Below are positions 8,774 to 17,008 of a stretch of 64,000 nt of DNA, piece by piece. Location of the stretch: assembly GCA_937919625.1 (NCBI GenBank), contig CALFRK010000046.1:106243-170242 (forward strand). Reading direction: 5' to 3'. Every line of letters begins with the position of its first letter. The first letter of the stretch is position 1. The position numbers and the translations under genes were made by a program. The DNA is from an uncultured Ilumatobacter sp. Its GTDB lineage: Bacteria > Actinomycetota > Acidimicrobiia > Acidimicrobiales > Ilumatobacteraceae. The notes beneath the pieces are model-generated. The model ran no database searches. It was given only the letters and a program-made list of their open reading frames with translations, and was not told where the DNA came from.

Positions 8774-9504
8774 GTTCAGTTCAACCCCCTGACTGCGACG
8801 AACGTGGGCCTGGCGCTCTTGGCGACGGACCACAGGCGATCACCGCGGCTCGCGCGATGGATGTCAGGCTCGGCTCACCGGCGCGCCCTTCATGGCGCGG
8901 CCGGCTGCACCTGATCGCACTCTGGTCGGCAATCCCTTTGGTGGTGCTGCTCGCCATCCGCGCCGATGGGGCCCGAGCCAGGGCGGGTGTAATCGTTTAC
9001 GCCGTCGGGCTGTGCTCGATGCTGGCTGTCTCGACCACCTACCACCGCTGGGTGCATACACTGCGCGCCCGTCGGATTTGGCGACGTGCGGATCACGCAA
9101 CGATCTTTGCCACCATCGGTGGCACGTTCACCGCCCTGGCAATGGTCAGTCTCGGTACCAAGTTGGTGATCACGATGATGATCCTGATCTGGACGGCAGC
9201 AGTCGGTGGTGCCGTCGTGCAGATCGTGAACATTCCCCGCTCCGATCGGATCGGGGTGATCCTGTACATCGCGATCGGGTGGGCCGGAACTGTCCTGGTC
9301 CCTGCCCTATGGATCCACGGCGGGCCGCTGCCGGTCGGGCTTCTGATGGGTGGTGGCCTGATGTACACCATCGGTGCGCTTGGCTTCAGTCGCCAATGGC
9401 CAAAGTTGCGGCCGAGCACGTTTTCGTATCACGAGGTCTGGCACGCCTTCACGGTGGCAGCCGCAGCATTGCACTTTGCCGCAGTCTGGGTGGTGGCGGC
9501 ATGA
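8770..9504 (+). CDS. Haemolysin III / PAQR-like membrane protein
   Basis: 244 residues, about seven membrane segments. It has the family signatures STTYHRWVHT in the second segment, RADHATIFATIGGTFTALAM in the third and the C-terminal HEVWHAFTVAAAALHF, giving the His/Ser/Asp metal site of the HlyIII/adiponectin-receptor fold. Function in bacteria is poorly defined (membrane homeostasis or hydrolase). Translation is coupled to the 46-aa ORF and preceded by leader copy 1. The N-terminal 35 residues are extra and hydrophilic. Confidence 0.88.
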   Translation: MSSVQPPDCDERGPGALGDGPQAITAARAMDVRLGSPARPSWRGRLHLIALWSAIPLVVLLAIRADGARARAGVIVYAVGLCSMLAVSTTYHRWVHTLRARRIWRRADHATIFATIGGTFTALAMVSLGTKLVITMMILIWTAAVGGAVVQIVNIPRSDRIGVILYIAIGWAGTVLVPALWIHGGPLPVGLLMGGGLMYTIGALGFSRQWPKLRPSTFSYHEVWHAFTVAAAALHFAAVWVVAA

Positions 9505-9568
9505 CCAAACCAGGTCGAATTCACCAGTCGCTTAAACGCCGATTGATTCTTATCGCTAGCCCGGCGAC

Positions 9569-9583
9569 GCTCGAACTTCGAGC
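9569..9583. promoter_or_regulatory. Palindrome in small-gene promoter region
   Basis: GCTCGAA-C-TTCGAGC is a perfect inverted repeat with 7-bp arms located 27 bases before the start of the 37-aa gene. It could be an operator or a short hairpin in the leader; no further evidence. Confidence 0.35.
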
Positions 9584-9609
9584 GCTCCGCCGCAATCAGA
9601 GGAGTCCCA

Positions 9610-9723
9610 ATGTCCAGTAAGTCCCCGCAACAACGCGCCGGCAAGAAGCAAGGCAAGTCCCTCAAGGAAAAGCGGCAGGCCAAGAAGGAGAAGTCGGAGT
9701 CAAAACGCCCGCTTGCTGGCTGA
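9610..9723 (+). CDS. Small Lys-rich protein (37 aa)
   Basis: 37 residues, beginning MSSKSPQQRAGKKQGKSLKE and continuing with alternating Lys/Glu; isoelectric point very high. A strong SD gaggag at 9599-9604 lies 5 bases before the ATG, which argues for real translation. Short basic proteins of this kind recur in actinobacteria and may bind nucleic acid; the function is unknown. Confidence 0.6.
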   Translation: MSSKSPQQRAGKKQGKSLKEKRQAKKEKSESKRPLAG

Positions 9724-9817
9724 TCTCCGTTGCCCGGCGCTGACTTGGATTATTGGTGTAGCGCTACCGTCGAAAGGTTGGCAGGCCTTCGCCGAGACGG
9801 CTCGCAGGCGTATCTGG

Positions 9818-10015
9818 TAAGCTGGTTGATCTTGGGCGAGTCGCCTCGTTTGGGCAGGACGGCCGAAAATCGCAGTCGCCCGGTACAGGCCCGACGTCTT
9901 GACCTGAGCCCGACCCCATCACGGGGTCGATGTGTCCGACCGTCCCCCGTCCAGCCGCGGCAGGCGTTGCACGCCAGCGTGTCGCCCCGATCCGAATCAG
10001 TTAGAAAGAGTCATC
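9818..10015 (+). promoter_or_regulatory. Promoter -10 and conserved structured 5' leader, copy 2
   Basis: TAAGCT (9818-9823) sits in the same context (CTGGTA..CTGG) as the -10 of copy 1. The identical 35-base block follows at 9831-9865, then gtcgccc (9875-9881) and gtacaggc (9883-9890). This copy has a longer middle containing a perfect 7-bp hairpin (9911-9929, CGACCCC-atcac-GGGGTCG). The last 20 bases before the start codon again resemble copy 1. No T-tract follows the hairpin, so it is not a classical terminator. Confidence 0.55.
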
Positions 10016-10291
10016 ATGGCCAAGAAGAAGCTTCCCGTCTCCCGTTGGCACAACGGAACGATCCCTGTCGAGGACCTGGCGCCGAACGAGCAGCTCGCCC
10101 ATGAGATCGTCACCGAATTCGGTGACCTCACACCCTCGGTCGTGCGGATCATGGACGCAGAGATCACCGAGGAAGACCGCAACGTGGCGCTCAACTCCTT
10201 TCGCGACTCACTCGGCTCGATCGGCGACCCCAACCGCGACCCTCGCGTGGCGATCACCAACTCGATCGGCGTCGGCGTCGCCGCTTCCTAG
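10016..10291 (+). CDS. Small conserved protein of unknown function (91 aa)
   Basis: 91 residues, start MAKKKLPVSRWHNGTIPVED, acidic middle with MDAEITEEDRNVAL, no membrane segment, no domain I recognise. ATG 10016 follows the conserved leader; the weak purine-rich stretch agaaagag is the ribosome site. Sharing a leader with the haemolysin III gene suggests the two respond to the same signal. Converges with yaaA with only 3 bases between stops. Confidence 0.65.
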   Translation: MAKKKLPVSRWHNGTIPVEDLAPNEQLAHEIVTEFGDLTPSVVRIMDAEITEEDRNVALNSFRDSLGSIGDPNRDPRVAITNSIGVGVAAS

Positions 10292-10294
10292 ATC

Positions 10295-10969
10295 TCAGGC
10301 GTCGGTGCGGCGCAGGAAGATCGGTTCGTCGGCCGACGACCGAACCTGGTCGTAGCGGTAACCGGCACCGTCGTATTCGACCAGCGCCTTGGCCGACTTG
10401 ATCCGTTCGCGAATGATCCAGCCTGCCATTGCCCCGCGTGCACGCTTGGCGAAGAAGCTGATCATTTTGTAGTCGCCGTCGCCCTTGGCGTCGAGAAACT
10501 TGGGGGTAACAATTCGGGCATCGACACGATCGGGCTGCACGGCGGCGAAGTATTCGTTCGAGGCCAGATTGACCAGTACCGGTGACCCGGGGCTCGTGAC
10601 GAGGTCGGCGTTGAGGGCGTCGGTCACCCGATCGCCCCAGAAGCTGTAGAGGTCGTCGCCCCCGGGATGCTCGACCTTCGAGCCCATCTCGAGCCGATAC
10701 GGCTGGATCAGGTCGAGCGGACGAAGCACACCGTGCAGCCCCGACAGTATCCGCAGCACCTTCTGGGCGTGGGTGTAGTCGCGCTCGGAGAAGGTCGCCG
10801 CCGCGTCGAGCCCGATATAGGTATCGCCGTTGAACGCCAGCACGGCAGGGCGGGCGTTGGCGCGTGTAAACGGCAAGTCCCAGTCTTGGAAGCGCTCAAA
10901 GTTGAGCTCGGCCAGCGCCGGCGAGATCGACATCAGTGCCGACAGATCATCCGGCGTCTTGAGAGCCAT
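10295..10969 (-). CDS. yaaA: YaaA (peroxide stress / DUF328) protein, N-terminus missing
   Basis: The sequence matches YaaA from about residue 33 of the family onward: NARPAVLAFNGDTYIGLDAA, LSGLHGVLRPLDLIQPYRLE, FWGDRVTDALN, NLASNEYFAAV and the end KMISFFAKRARGAMAGWIIR. The first ~30 residues (normally MLxxxSPAKTLxF) are absent; upstream of ATG 10969 the frame runs into DNA that on the other strand encodes a BMP protein. YaaA limits free iron and DNA damage under peroxide stress. The product is probably non-functional or the locus is misjoined. Confidence 0.8.
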   Translation of the reverse strand: MALKTPDDLSALMSISPALAELNFERFQDWDLPFTRANARPAVLAFNGDTYIGLDAAATFSERDYTHAQKVLRILSGLHGVLRPLDLIQPYRLEMGSKVEHPGGDDLYSFWGDRVTDALNADLVTSPGSPVLVNLASNEYFAAVQPDRVDARIVTPKFLDAKGDGDYKMISFFAKRARGAMAGWIIRERIKSAKALVEYDGAGYRYDQVRSSADEPIFLRRTDA

Positions 10970-10973
10970 TATC

Positions 10974-11573
10974 GACGCCAACGTGCGCGTCCGGTCGAGC
11001 ATCAACCAGGGTGGCTATGTCAACGGCACGATCGCAGCCCAACTGTCCGAGTCGAACATCCTCGGCGTGGTCGGCCCGATCGCGGTCGGCGACGCCAAGT
11101 TGTATGTAGACGGCTTCGTGGCCGGAGTCATGGCCCAAAATCCGGGCGCCAAGGTCAATGTCAACTACATCGAGTCGTTCAGTGACGTGAACCTCGCCAA
11201 CGAGGCTGCCAAGGCCCACGTCAGCAACGGCGCCGACGTGTTGACCGGCACGGCACAGATGGTGGTCGGAGCCACGGGCGTAGCGCTCGAGGAGGACATC
11301 CCATGGTTCGGTACCCAGTCGAATCAAGACGCGCTCGGCGCCTCGATCGTCGTGGCGTCGCAGGTGTATCACTGGGAGGTCGTGCTGAACGAGATGATCG
11401 CCGAAATCGAAAGCGGCACCCTTGGCGGAACGACATACACCCTCACCCTCGAGAATGGGGGCCTCGTGGTGGAGTTCAACGCCGGCTATGGCCTCGATCC
11501 AGGGATCCAGGCCGCGGCCGAGCAGACCGTCGCCGACCTCGCCTCCGGGGCCATCACTACCGGCGTCGAGTGA
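10974..11573 (+). pseudogene. BMP-family ABC substrate-binding protein, C-terminal part only
   Basis: About 200 residues matching the second half of a basic-membrane-protein (BMP/Med) nucleoside-type binding protein: INQGGYVNGTIAAQLSE, ILGVVGPIAVGDAKLYVDGF, AKAHVSNGADVLTGTAQ and a C-terminal IQAAAEQTVADLASG. The signal peptide/lipobox and first domain half are missing. No good start codon exists; upstream in frame is the antisense of yaaA. It is 15 bases ahead of the matching ATPase gene, as expected for this transporter type. Confidence 0.75.
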
Positions 11574-11588
11574 TCGGAAGCGATTGAC

Positions 11589-13118
11589 GTGACGCACCCT
11601 GACCCGGTGGTCCCGATGCTGGAGATGCGCGGGATTACCAAGCGCTTCCCAGGCGTCCTCGCCAACGATGGTGTGGATCTAACGGTCCTGCCGGGTCAGG
11701 TGCACACACTTCTCGGCGAGAACGGTGCCGGCAAGAGCACCCTCATGAAGGTTCTCTACGGGCTCTACCAGCCCGATCAGGGTTCGATCTTGCTCGACGG
11801 CGAGCAAGTCGAGATCCACTCACCAAACGATGCCATCGCCCGCGGCATCGGCATGATCCACCAGCACTTCATGCTGGTACCCACCCTTACCGTCGCCGAG
11901 AACGTGGCACTCGGGCTCGGCGGGCGTCGCGGGCTGGCCGACATGCGTCCGGTCCGTAAACGGCTACTCGAGGTGTCCGAGCAATACGGGCTCCGTGTCG
12001 ATCCCGATGCCCAGATCTGGCAACTGGCTGTCGGCGAGCGTCAGCGGGCGGAGATCCTCAAGGCTCTGTATCGCGATGCTCGCCTGCTCGTTCTCGATGA
12101 GCCGACGGCGGTGCTCACCCCGTCGGAAGTCGACGAGCTGTTCATCACATTGCGTCAACTCACGGCCGATGGGAAAGGCCTGATCTTCATCTCGCACAAG
12201 CTGCATGAGGTGATGGCTCTGTCCGACGAAATCACCGTGCTGCGCGATGGGTGCGTGTCGGGCCACACCCGGCCGAGCGAAGCGACGCGCGAGTCACTTG
12301 CCGAGATGATGGTCGGCCGTCCGGTCGTGCTGTCGCGCTCGGTAGCGCCGCAAGATCCCGGTGACGCCCAGCTCCTCGTCGACAGCCTGGTGGTGATGGG
12401 TGATCGTGGCACACAAGCCGTCGACGGTGTGTCGCTAGAGGTTCGTTCCGGCGAGATCGTAGGGGTGGCCGGCGTGTCCGGAAATGGGCAACGAGAACTT
12501 GCCGAGGCGATTTTCGGGCTCCGGCCGATCTCCTCCGGCACAGTTCAGATCGCCGGTTCGCAGGTCGCCGAACCATCACCGAAGGCAGTGCGCGGCATGG
12601 GGCTCGCCTACGTACCGGAGGAACGGATGCGACACGGCACCGTGGGAGACTTCACCGTTGCCGAGAACCTGATGCTCGTCGACTACCTCCACCCGCCCTA
12701 CACACGCCGCGGTTTGCTGAACCGCAAGGCGATCACAGACCGCTGCCACGGCCTGGTCGACGGCTACAACGTGAAGACGCCGACGCTCGACACCCCGACC
12801 AAACACCTCTCAGGCGGAAATATTCAAAAGGTCGTCATCGCCCGCGAGTTCAGCGCAGATGCCACCGTGCTGGTAATTGCACAGCCCACCCGCGGCGTCG
12901 ACATCGGGGCCGCCGAGTACATCCACGAGCGACTTCTCGAGCAACGCGCCAACGGGGCAGCGATCCTCCTCATCTCCGAGGATCTCGATGAGGTGATGCA
13001 ACTTTCAGATCGCATCATCGTGCTGCTCGAGGGCAAGATCATGGGCCAGGTCGCCCGCTCCGCCGCCACGGTCACCGAGGTCGGTCTCATGATGTCCGGC
13101 GTCGCCCGCGCCGACTAA
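11589..13118 (+). CDS. BMP-type (nucleoside) ABC transporter ATP-binding protein, two ABC domains
   Basis: 509 residues from GTG 11589. First ABC domain with Walker A GENGAGKST, MIHQHFMLVPTLTVAENV typical of the YufO/NupO group, and LLVLDEPTAVLTP as Walker B. Second domain has the degenerate loop GVSGNGQRELAEAIFG, signature LSGGNIQK and the characteristic IAQPTRGVDIGAAEYIHE. These fused ATPases drive nucleoside or sugar uptake with two permeases. Here the permease genes that normally follow are absent; the next gene is a convergent aminotransferase. Confidence 0.9.
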   Translation: MTHPDPVVPMLEMRGITKRFPGVLANDGVDLTVLPGQVHTLLGENGAGKSTLMKVLYGLYQPDQGSILLDGEQVEIHSPNDAIARGIGMIHQHFMLVPTLTVAENVALGLGGRRGLADMRPVRKRLLEVSEQYGLRVDPDAQIWQLAVGERQRAEILKALYRDARLLVLDEPTAVLTPSEVDELFITLRQLTADGKGLIFISHKLHEVMALSDEITVLRDGCVSGHTRPSEATRESLAEMMVGRPVVLSRSVAPQDPGDAQLLVDSLVVMGDRGTQAVDGVSLEVRSGEIVGVAGVSGNGQRELAEAIFGLRPISSGTVQIAGSQVAEPSPKAVRGMGLAYVPEERMRHGTVGDFTVAENLMLVDYLHPPYTRRGLLNRKAITDRCHGLVDGYNVKTPTLDTPTKHLSGGNIQKVVIAREFSADATVLVIAQPTRGVDIGAAEYIHERLLEQRANGAAILLISEDLDEVMQLSDRIIVLLEGKIMGQVARSAATVTEVGLMMSGVARAD

Positions 13119-13150
13119 ACCACGGTCACCGGATCCGACTGCTTGGGGCC

Positions 13151-14488
13151 TCAGTCGTTGAGCGATAGCACCTCGTCGATGATCGCCAGGCCTGCCCGGG
13201 TGTCATCGACGCTGGTGTTGCATGGGGGCACGACGTGGATCCGGTTGGCGGCGATGAATGGCCACAGGCCGCGCGACTTGCAGGCGGATGTAACGGTCTG
13301 CATCGTGGCCGCGTCGGCGGGCGTGCGCGTCTGCTGATTGCTGACCAGTTCGATCGCCCAGAACACACCAAGCCCGCGCACCTCGCCAACGCTTGCGTGG
13401 CGGTCGGCGAACGAACGCAATTCCGGGCCGATCACGTCGGTGCCGAGCATGCGGGCATGTTCGATGATGCCATCGGTTTCGAAGATGTTGATCGACGCCA
13501 CCGCCGTTGCGCACGCCAGTGGGTGACCCGAGTAGGTCAGGCCACCCTGGAACACGCGGTCACGGAAGGTGTCGGCGATTTTCTGTGAGATGACGACGCC
13601 ACCAAGTGGCACATAGCCCGAGTTGACACCCTTGGCGAACGTGATCAGGTCTGGCGTGACACCCCAATAATTTACAGCAAACCACTCGCCGCACCGACCG
13701 AACCCGGCCATCACCTCGTCGGCGATCATCATGATCCCAAACTCGTCGCACAGCGATCGCACACCGGCCAGGTAGCCGTCCGGCGGCATCAAGATTCCAT
13801 TGGTGCCAACGACGGTCTCGAGCACGATCGCCGCCACCCGGTCGGCGCCCTCGCCGATCACCACATCGCGCAGATGCTGAAGGGCACGTTCGCACTCCTC
13901 CTGCTCGGTGGTGGCGTGGAACACCGAGCGATATAGGTAGGGCCCGAAGAACTTGATCGCTCCTGGCATCCCGGGCTCGTTATCGAACCGGCGCGCCTCG
14001 CCGGTAAGGCTGATCGCTCCGGTCGTGCTGCCGTGGTAGCTGCGGTATGCGGACAGCACCTTCATGCGGCCGGTATGGCCCTTGGCGAGACGGATCGCGT
14101 TCTCGATCGCCTCGGCACCACCGTTGGTGAAAAACACCATGTTCAGATCGCCTGGCGCCCGCTCGGCGATCAGGCGGGCGGCCTCGCTGCGCATGTCGTT
14201 GGCGGCGGTCGGGGCAATCGTGCACAGCCGATCTGCCTGTGCCTTGATCGCCTCGATCATCTTCGGATGCTGATGACCAAGATTGACGTTGACGAGCTGG
14301 CTCGAAAAGTCGAGGTAGGTGGTGCCCCGATCGTCCCAGATCCGCGAACCGGATCCTCCTGTGATCACAACCGGCTTGAGTGCGCCCTGCGCCGACCACG
14401 AATGAAACACGTGGGCACGATCATTGGCGTAGGCCGATGCTACGTACTGATCGGCGAGGTGTTCGGTCGGGTTGTCGGCGGTCGTCAT
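13151..14488 (-). CDS. Class III PLP aminotransferase (beta-alanine/omega-amino acid type)
   Basis: 445 residues, fold-type I class III: TYLDFSSQLVNVNLGHQHPK near 57-76, FFTNGGAEAIENAIRLAKGH near 119-138, Asp in MMIADEVMAGFGR, and PLP lysine in TFAKGVNSGY (Lys286). Divergent from the ureidopropionase gene, so with its neighbours it most likely transaminates beta-alanine (or 3-aminoisobutyrate) to malonate or methylmalonate semialdehyde. Other omega-amino donors cannot be excluded. Start at ATG 14488. Confidence 0.88.
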   Translation of the reverse strand: MTTADNPTEHLADQYVASAYANDRAHVFHSWSAQGALKPVVITGGSGSRIWDDRGTTYLDFSSQLVNVNLGHQHPKMIEAIKAQADRLCTIAPTAANDMRSEAARLIAERAPGDLNMVFFTNGGAEAIENAIRLAKGHTGRMKVLSAYRSYHGSTTGAISLTGEARRFDNEPGMPGAIKFFGPYLYRSVFHATTEQEECERALQHLRDVVIGEGADRVAAIVLETVVGTNGILMPPDGYLAGVRSLCDEFGIMMIADEVMAGFGRCGEWFAVNYWGVTPDLITFAKGVNSGYVPLGGVVISQKIADTFRDRVFQGGLTYSGHPLACATAVASINIFETDGIIEHARMLGTDVIGPELRSFADRHASVGEVRGLGVFWAIELVSNQQTRTPADAATMQTVTSACKSRGLWPFIAANRIHVVPPCNTSVDDTRAGLAIIDEVLSLND

Positions 14489-14504
14489 GCGGTCAGCTTA
14501 AATC

Positions 14505-14517
14505 TCGCGCGACGCGA
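14505..14517. promoter_or_regulatory. Palindrome in the divergent pyrimidine-cluster promoter
   Basis: TCGCG-CGA-CGCGA, a perfect inverted repeat with a 3-bp spacer in the 104-base gap between the divergent aminotransferase and ureidopropionase genes. AT-rich -10-like strings flank it on both sides (cttaaat and tattact), so a protein bound here would control both transcripts. No regulator gene lies nearby. Confidence 0.45.
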
Positions 14518-14592
14518 TATTACTAGGATGACTGATCTGGGCTGCTGCGGCTGCTCACAACCAAGAACCCGACGCGAACCCGAGGTGTACCG

Positions 14593-15435
14593 ATGGCGAA
14601 CATAGTTCGAGCAGCCCTGTTGCAGACCGACTGGACCGGCGACAAGGAGTCGATGATCGACAAGCACGAAGAGCAGGCTCGTGCGGCCGCCGCTCAAGGT
14701 GCCCAGGTGATGTGTTTCCAGGAGCTGTTCTACGGTCCGTACTTCTGCCAGGTGCAAGATGCTGAGTACTACTCCTACACCGAGGAGATCCCCAACGGGC
14801 CGACCACCAAGCGGTTCCAGTCGGTCGCCAAAGAACTCGGCATGGTGATGGTGCTTCCGATGTACGAGATCATGCAGGCCGGCTTGTACTACAACACCGC
14901 CGCCGTGATCGATGCCGACGGCACCTACCTAGGCAAGTACCGCAAGCAGCACATCCCGCAGGTCAAGGGGTTCTGGGAGAAGTTCTATTTCACCCCCGGC
15001 ACGGATGGCTACCCCGTTTTCGACACCGCGGTCGGCAAGGTCGGCGTGTACATCTGCTACGACCGCCACTTCCCCGAGGGTTGGCGCTGCCTCGGCCTCA
15101 ACGGCGCAGAGATCGTGTTCAACCCGTCCGCAACCCACCGTGGCCTCTCCGAGTATCTGTGGAGCATCGAGCAGCCAGCCGCTGCGTGCGCCAACATGTA
15201 CTACGTCGGTGCGATCAACCGGGTCGGCATCGAGCCGCTCGGCGAAAACGACTTCTACGGGCAAAGCTATTTCGTCAACCCGCGCGGCCAATACGTCGGC
15301 GACAAGGGCGACCCCAACAACCCCGAACTGATCGTGCGTGATCTAGACCTCGGCTTGATCCGCGAGGTCCGCGACGGCTGGCAGTTTTACCGCGACCGTC
15401 GCCCCGACGCCTACGACGAAATCTCCGCTCGCTAA
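14593..15435 (+). CDS. Beta-ureidopropionase (N-carbamoyl-beta-alanine amidohydrolase), nitrilase superfamily
   Basis: 280 residues with the nitrilase catalytic triad: Glu44 in CFQELFYGPYF, Lys118 in GKYRKQHIPQVKGFWEKFYF, Cys155 in VYICYDRHFPEGWR. The HIPQVKGFWEKFYF and YICYDRHFPEGWR strings are typical of beta-ureidopropionase/N-carbamoylputrescine amidases. It would cleave N-carbamoyl-beta-alanine to beta-alanine, CO2 and ammonia. First gene of the catabolic operon, followed by dihydropyrimidinase after 128 bases. Confidence 0.9.
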   Translation: MANIVRAALLQTDWTGDKESMIDKHEEQARAAAAQGAQVMCFQELFYGPYFCQVQDAEYYSYTEEIPNGPTTKRFQSVAKELGMVMVLPMYEIMQAGLYYNTAAVIDADGTYLGKYRKQHIPQVKGFWEKFYFTPGTDGYPVFDTAVGKVGVYICYDRHFPEGWRCLGLNGAEIVFNPSATHRGLSEYLWSIEQPAAACANMYYVGAINRVGIEPLGENDFYGQSYFVNPRGQYVGDKGDPNNPELIVRDLDLGLIREVRDGWQFYRDRRPDAYDEISAR

Positions 15436-15563
15436 CCGACCACTCCACGAAGGACGCAACTCGACAACACCGACGACGTGCCCCGGAACCAGCGAGGGAA
15501 ACACCAGCGACGAGCTGGACCCGATCGAGGAGACCCGAAGGGCCGACGAAGAAGGGAATTGAA

Positions 15564-16979
15564 ATGACCCGAACTCTGATCACCAATGGCACGATCGTCT
15601 CCGCCACCGGGCGTGCTGCCGGTGACGTGTTGATCGACGGCGAATCCGTCGTCGCCATCCTCGCCCCCGGCCAGGCTGCCGCTCTGGGGATTGCTGCTGA
15701 CCGTACGATCGACGCCAAAGCTAAGTACGTGATCCCCGGCGGGATCGACGTGCATACCCATATGGAGCTGCCGTTCGGTGGCACCGAGGCGAGCGACACG
15801 TTCGAGACCGGCACGGTCGCCGCCGCCTGGGGTGGCGTCACCACGATCATCGACTTCGCCGTGCAGAACACCAACACCAGCGTGCACGACCGGCTCGCCG
15901 AGTGGCACGAGAAGGCGGCCGGCAACTGTGCCATCGACTACGGCTTCCACCAGATCATCGGTGGTGTCGACGAAGAGTCGCTGAAGGCGATGACCTATCT
16001 CGTCGACAACGAGGGCATCACCAGCTTCAAGCTGTTCATGGCCTACCCCGGCGTGTTGTACAGCGACGACGGCCAGATCCTGCGGGCGATGCAAAACGCC
16101 TCCGAATCTGGGGCGATGATCATGATGCACGCCGAGAACGGCATCGCCATCGACGTGTTGGTCGCCCAGTCGATCGCACGTGGCGACACCGACCCCAAGT
16201 TCCACTCGCTCACACGGCCTGCTGAGCTGGAGAGCGAGGCCACCCACCGTGCGATCCAGCTTGCCAAGGTGGCCGGAAATGTGCCGCTATATATCGTGCA
16301 CATGTCGGCGTCTGGTGCGCTCGAAGAGGTCGCCGCAGCCCAGCACGCCGGCTACAACGTGTTCGCCGAGACCTGCCCGCAGTACCTTTACCTAAGCCTT
16401 GAGGACCATCTTTCCCAGCCCGGTTTCGAAGGCGCCAAGTGGGTCTGCTCGACACCGTTACGCACCAAACACGAACATCACCAGACCGACCTCTGGAAGG
16501 GCCTGCGGATGAACGAGCTGGCGATCGTTTCAACCGATCACTGCCCGTTCTGCTTCAAGGACCAAAAAGAACTCGGGCTCGGCAACTTCTCGAAGATCCC
16601 GAACGGGATCGGCAGCGTCGAGCACCGGATGGAGCTTCTGTATCAAGGTGTCGTCACCGGTGAGATCACGCTCGAGCGTTGGGTCGAAACGTGCTGCACC
16701 ACACCTGCGCGGATGTTCGGCCTCGATCGAAAGGGCGAGATCGCCCCGGGCTTCGACGCCGACATCGTCGTCTGGGACCCCAACACGCGCACCAAGATCG
16801 GTATCAACGACAAGCACCACATGAACATGGATCACTCCGCCTGGGAGGGATTCGAGATCGACGGCAAAGTCGACACCGTGATCAGCCGCGGCATGGTCGT
16901 GATGGAAAACGACACATTTACCGGCAAGGTCGGCCACGGCAAGTACGTCAAGCGCGGCCTCAGCCGCTACCTCCACTAA
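15564..16979 (+). CDS. hydA: Dihydropyrimidinase (D-hydantoinase)
   Basis: 471 residues, the normal length. Binuclear metal site: His64 and His66 in GGIDVHTHMELPFGG, carboxylated Lys156 in GITSFKLFMAYPG, His189 in MMHAENG, His246 in IVHMSASG, Asp325 in STDHCPFC. Opens dihydrouracil/dihydrothymine (and hydantoins) to N-carbamoyl-beta-amino acids, the substrate of the preceding gene product. SD aagaaggga lies before ATG 15564. Confidence 0.93.
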   Translation: MTRTLITNGTIVSATGRAAGDVLIDGESVVAILAPGQAAALGIAADRTIDAKAKYVIPGGIDVHTHMELPFGGTEASDTFETGTVAAAWGGVTTIIDFAVQNTNTSVHDRLAEWHEKAAGNCAIDYGFHQIIGGVDEESLKAMTYLVDNEGITSFKLFMAYPGVLYSDDGQILRAMQNASESGAMIMMHAENGIAIDVLVAQSIARGDTDPKFHSLTRPAELESEATHRAIQLAKVAGNVPLYIVHMSASGALEEVAAAQHAGYNVFAETCPQYLYLSLEDHLSQPGFEGAKWVCSTPLRTKHEHHQTDLWKGLRMNELAIVSTDHCPFCFKDQKELGLGNFSKIPNGIGSVEHRMELLYQGVVTGEITLERWVETCCTTPARMFGLDRKGEIAPGFDADIVVWDPNTRTKIGINDKHHMNMDHSAWEGFEIDGKVDTVISRGMVVMENDTFTGKVGHGKYVKRGLSRYLH

Positions 16980-17008
16980 CCGAACTCCGAACCTTGAGGA
17001 CAAGTCAC

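Noticed and set aside
9911..9929. Hairpin as Rho-independent terminator or attenuator
   Set aside because: Perfect 7-bp stem but no T-tract follows; kept only as part of leader copy 2.
16679..17008. Upstream extension of the mmsA frame
   Set aside because: Overlaps dihydropyrimidinase, Arg-rich shadow sequence; ATG 17009 has an SD and matches the family start.
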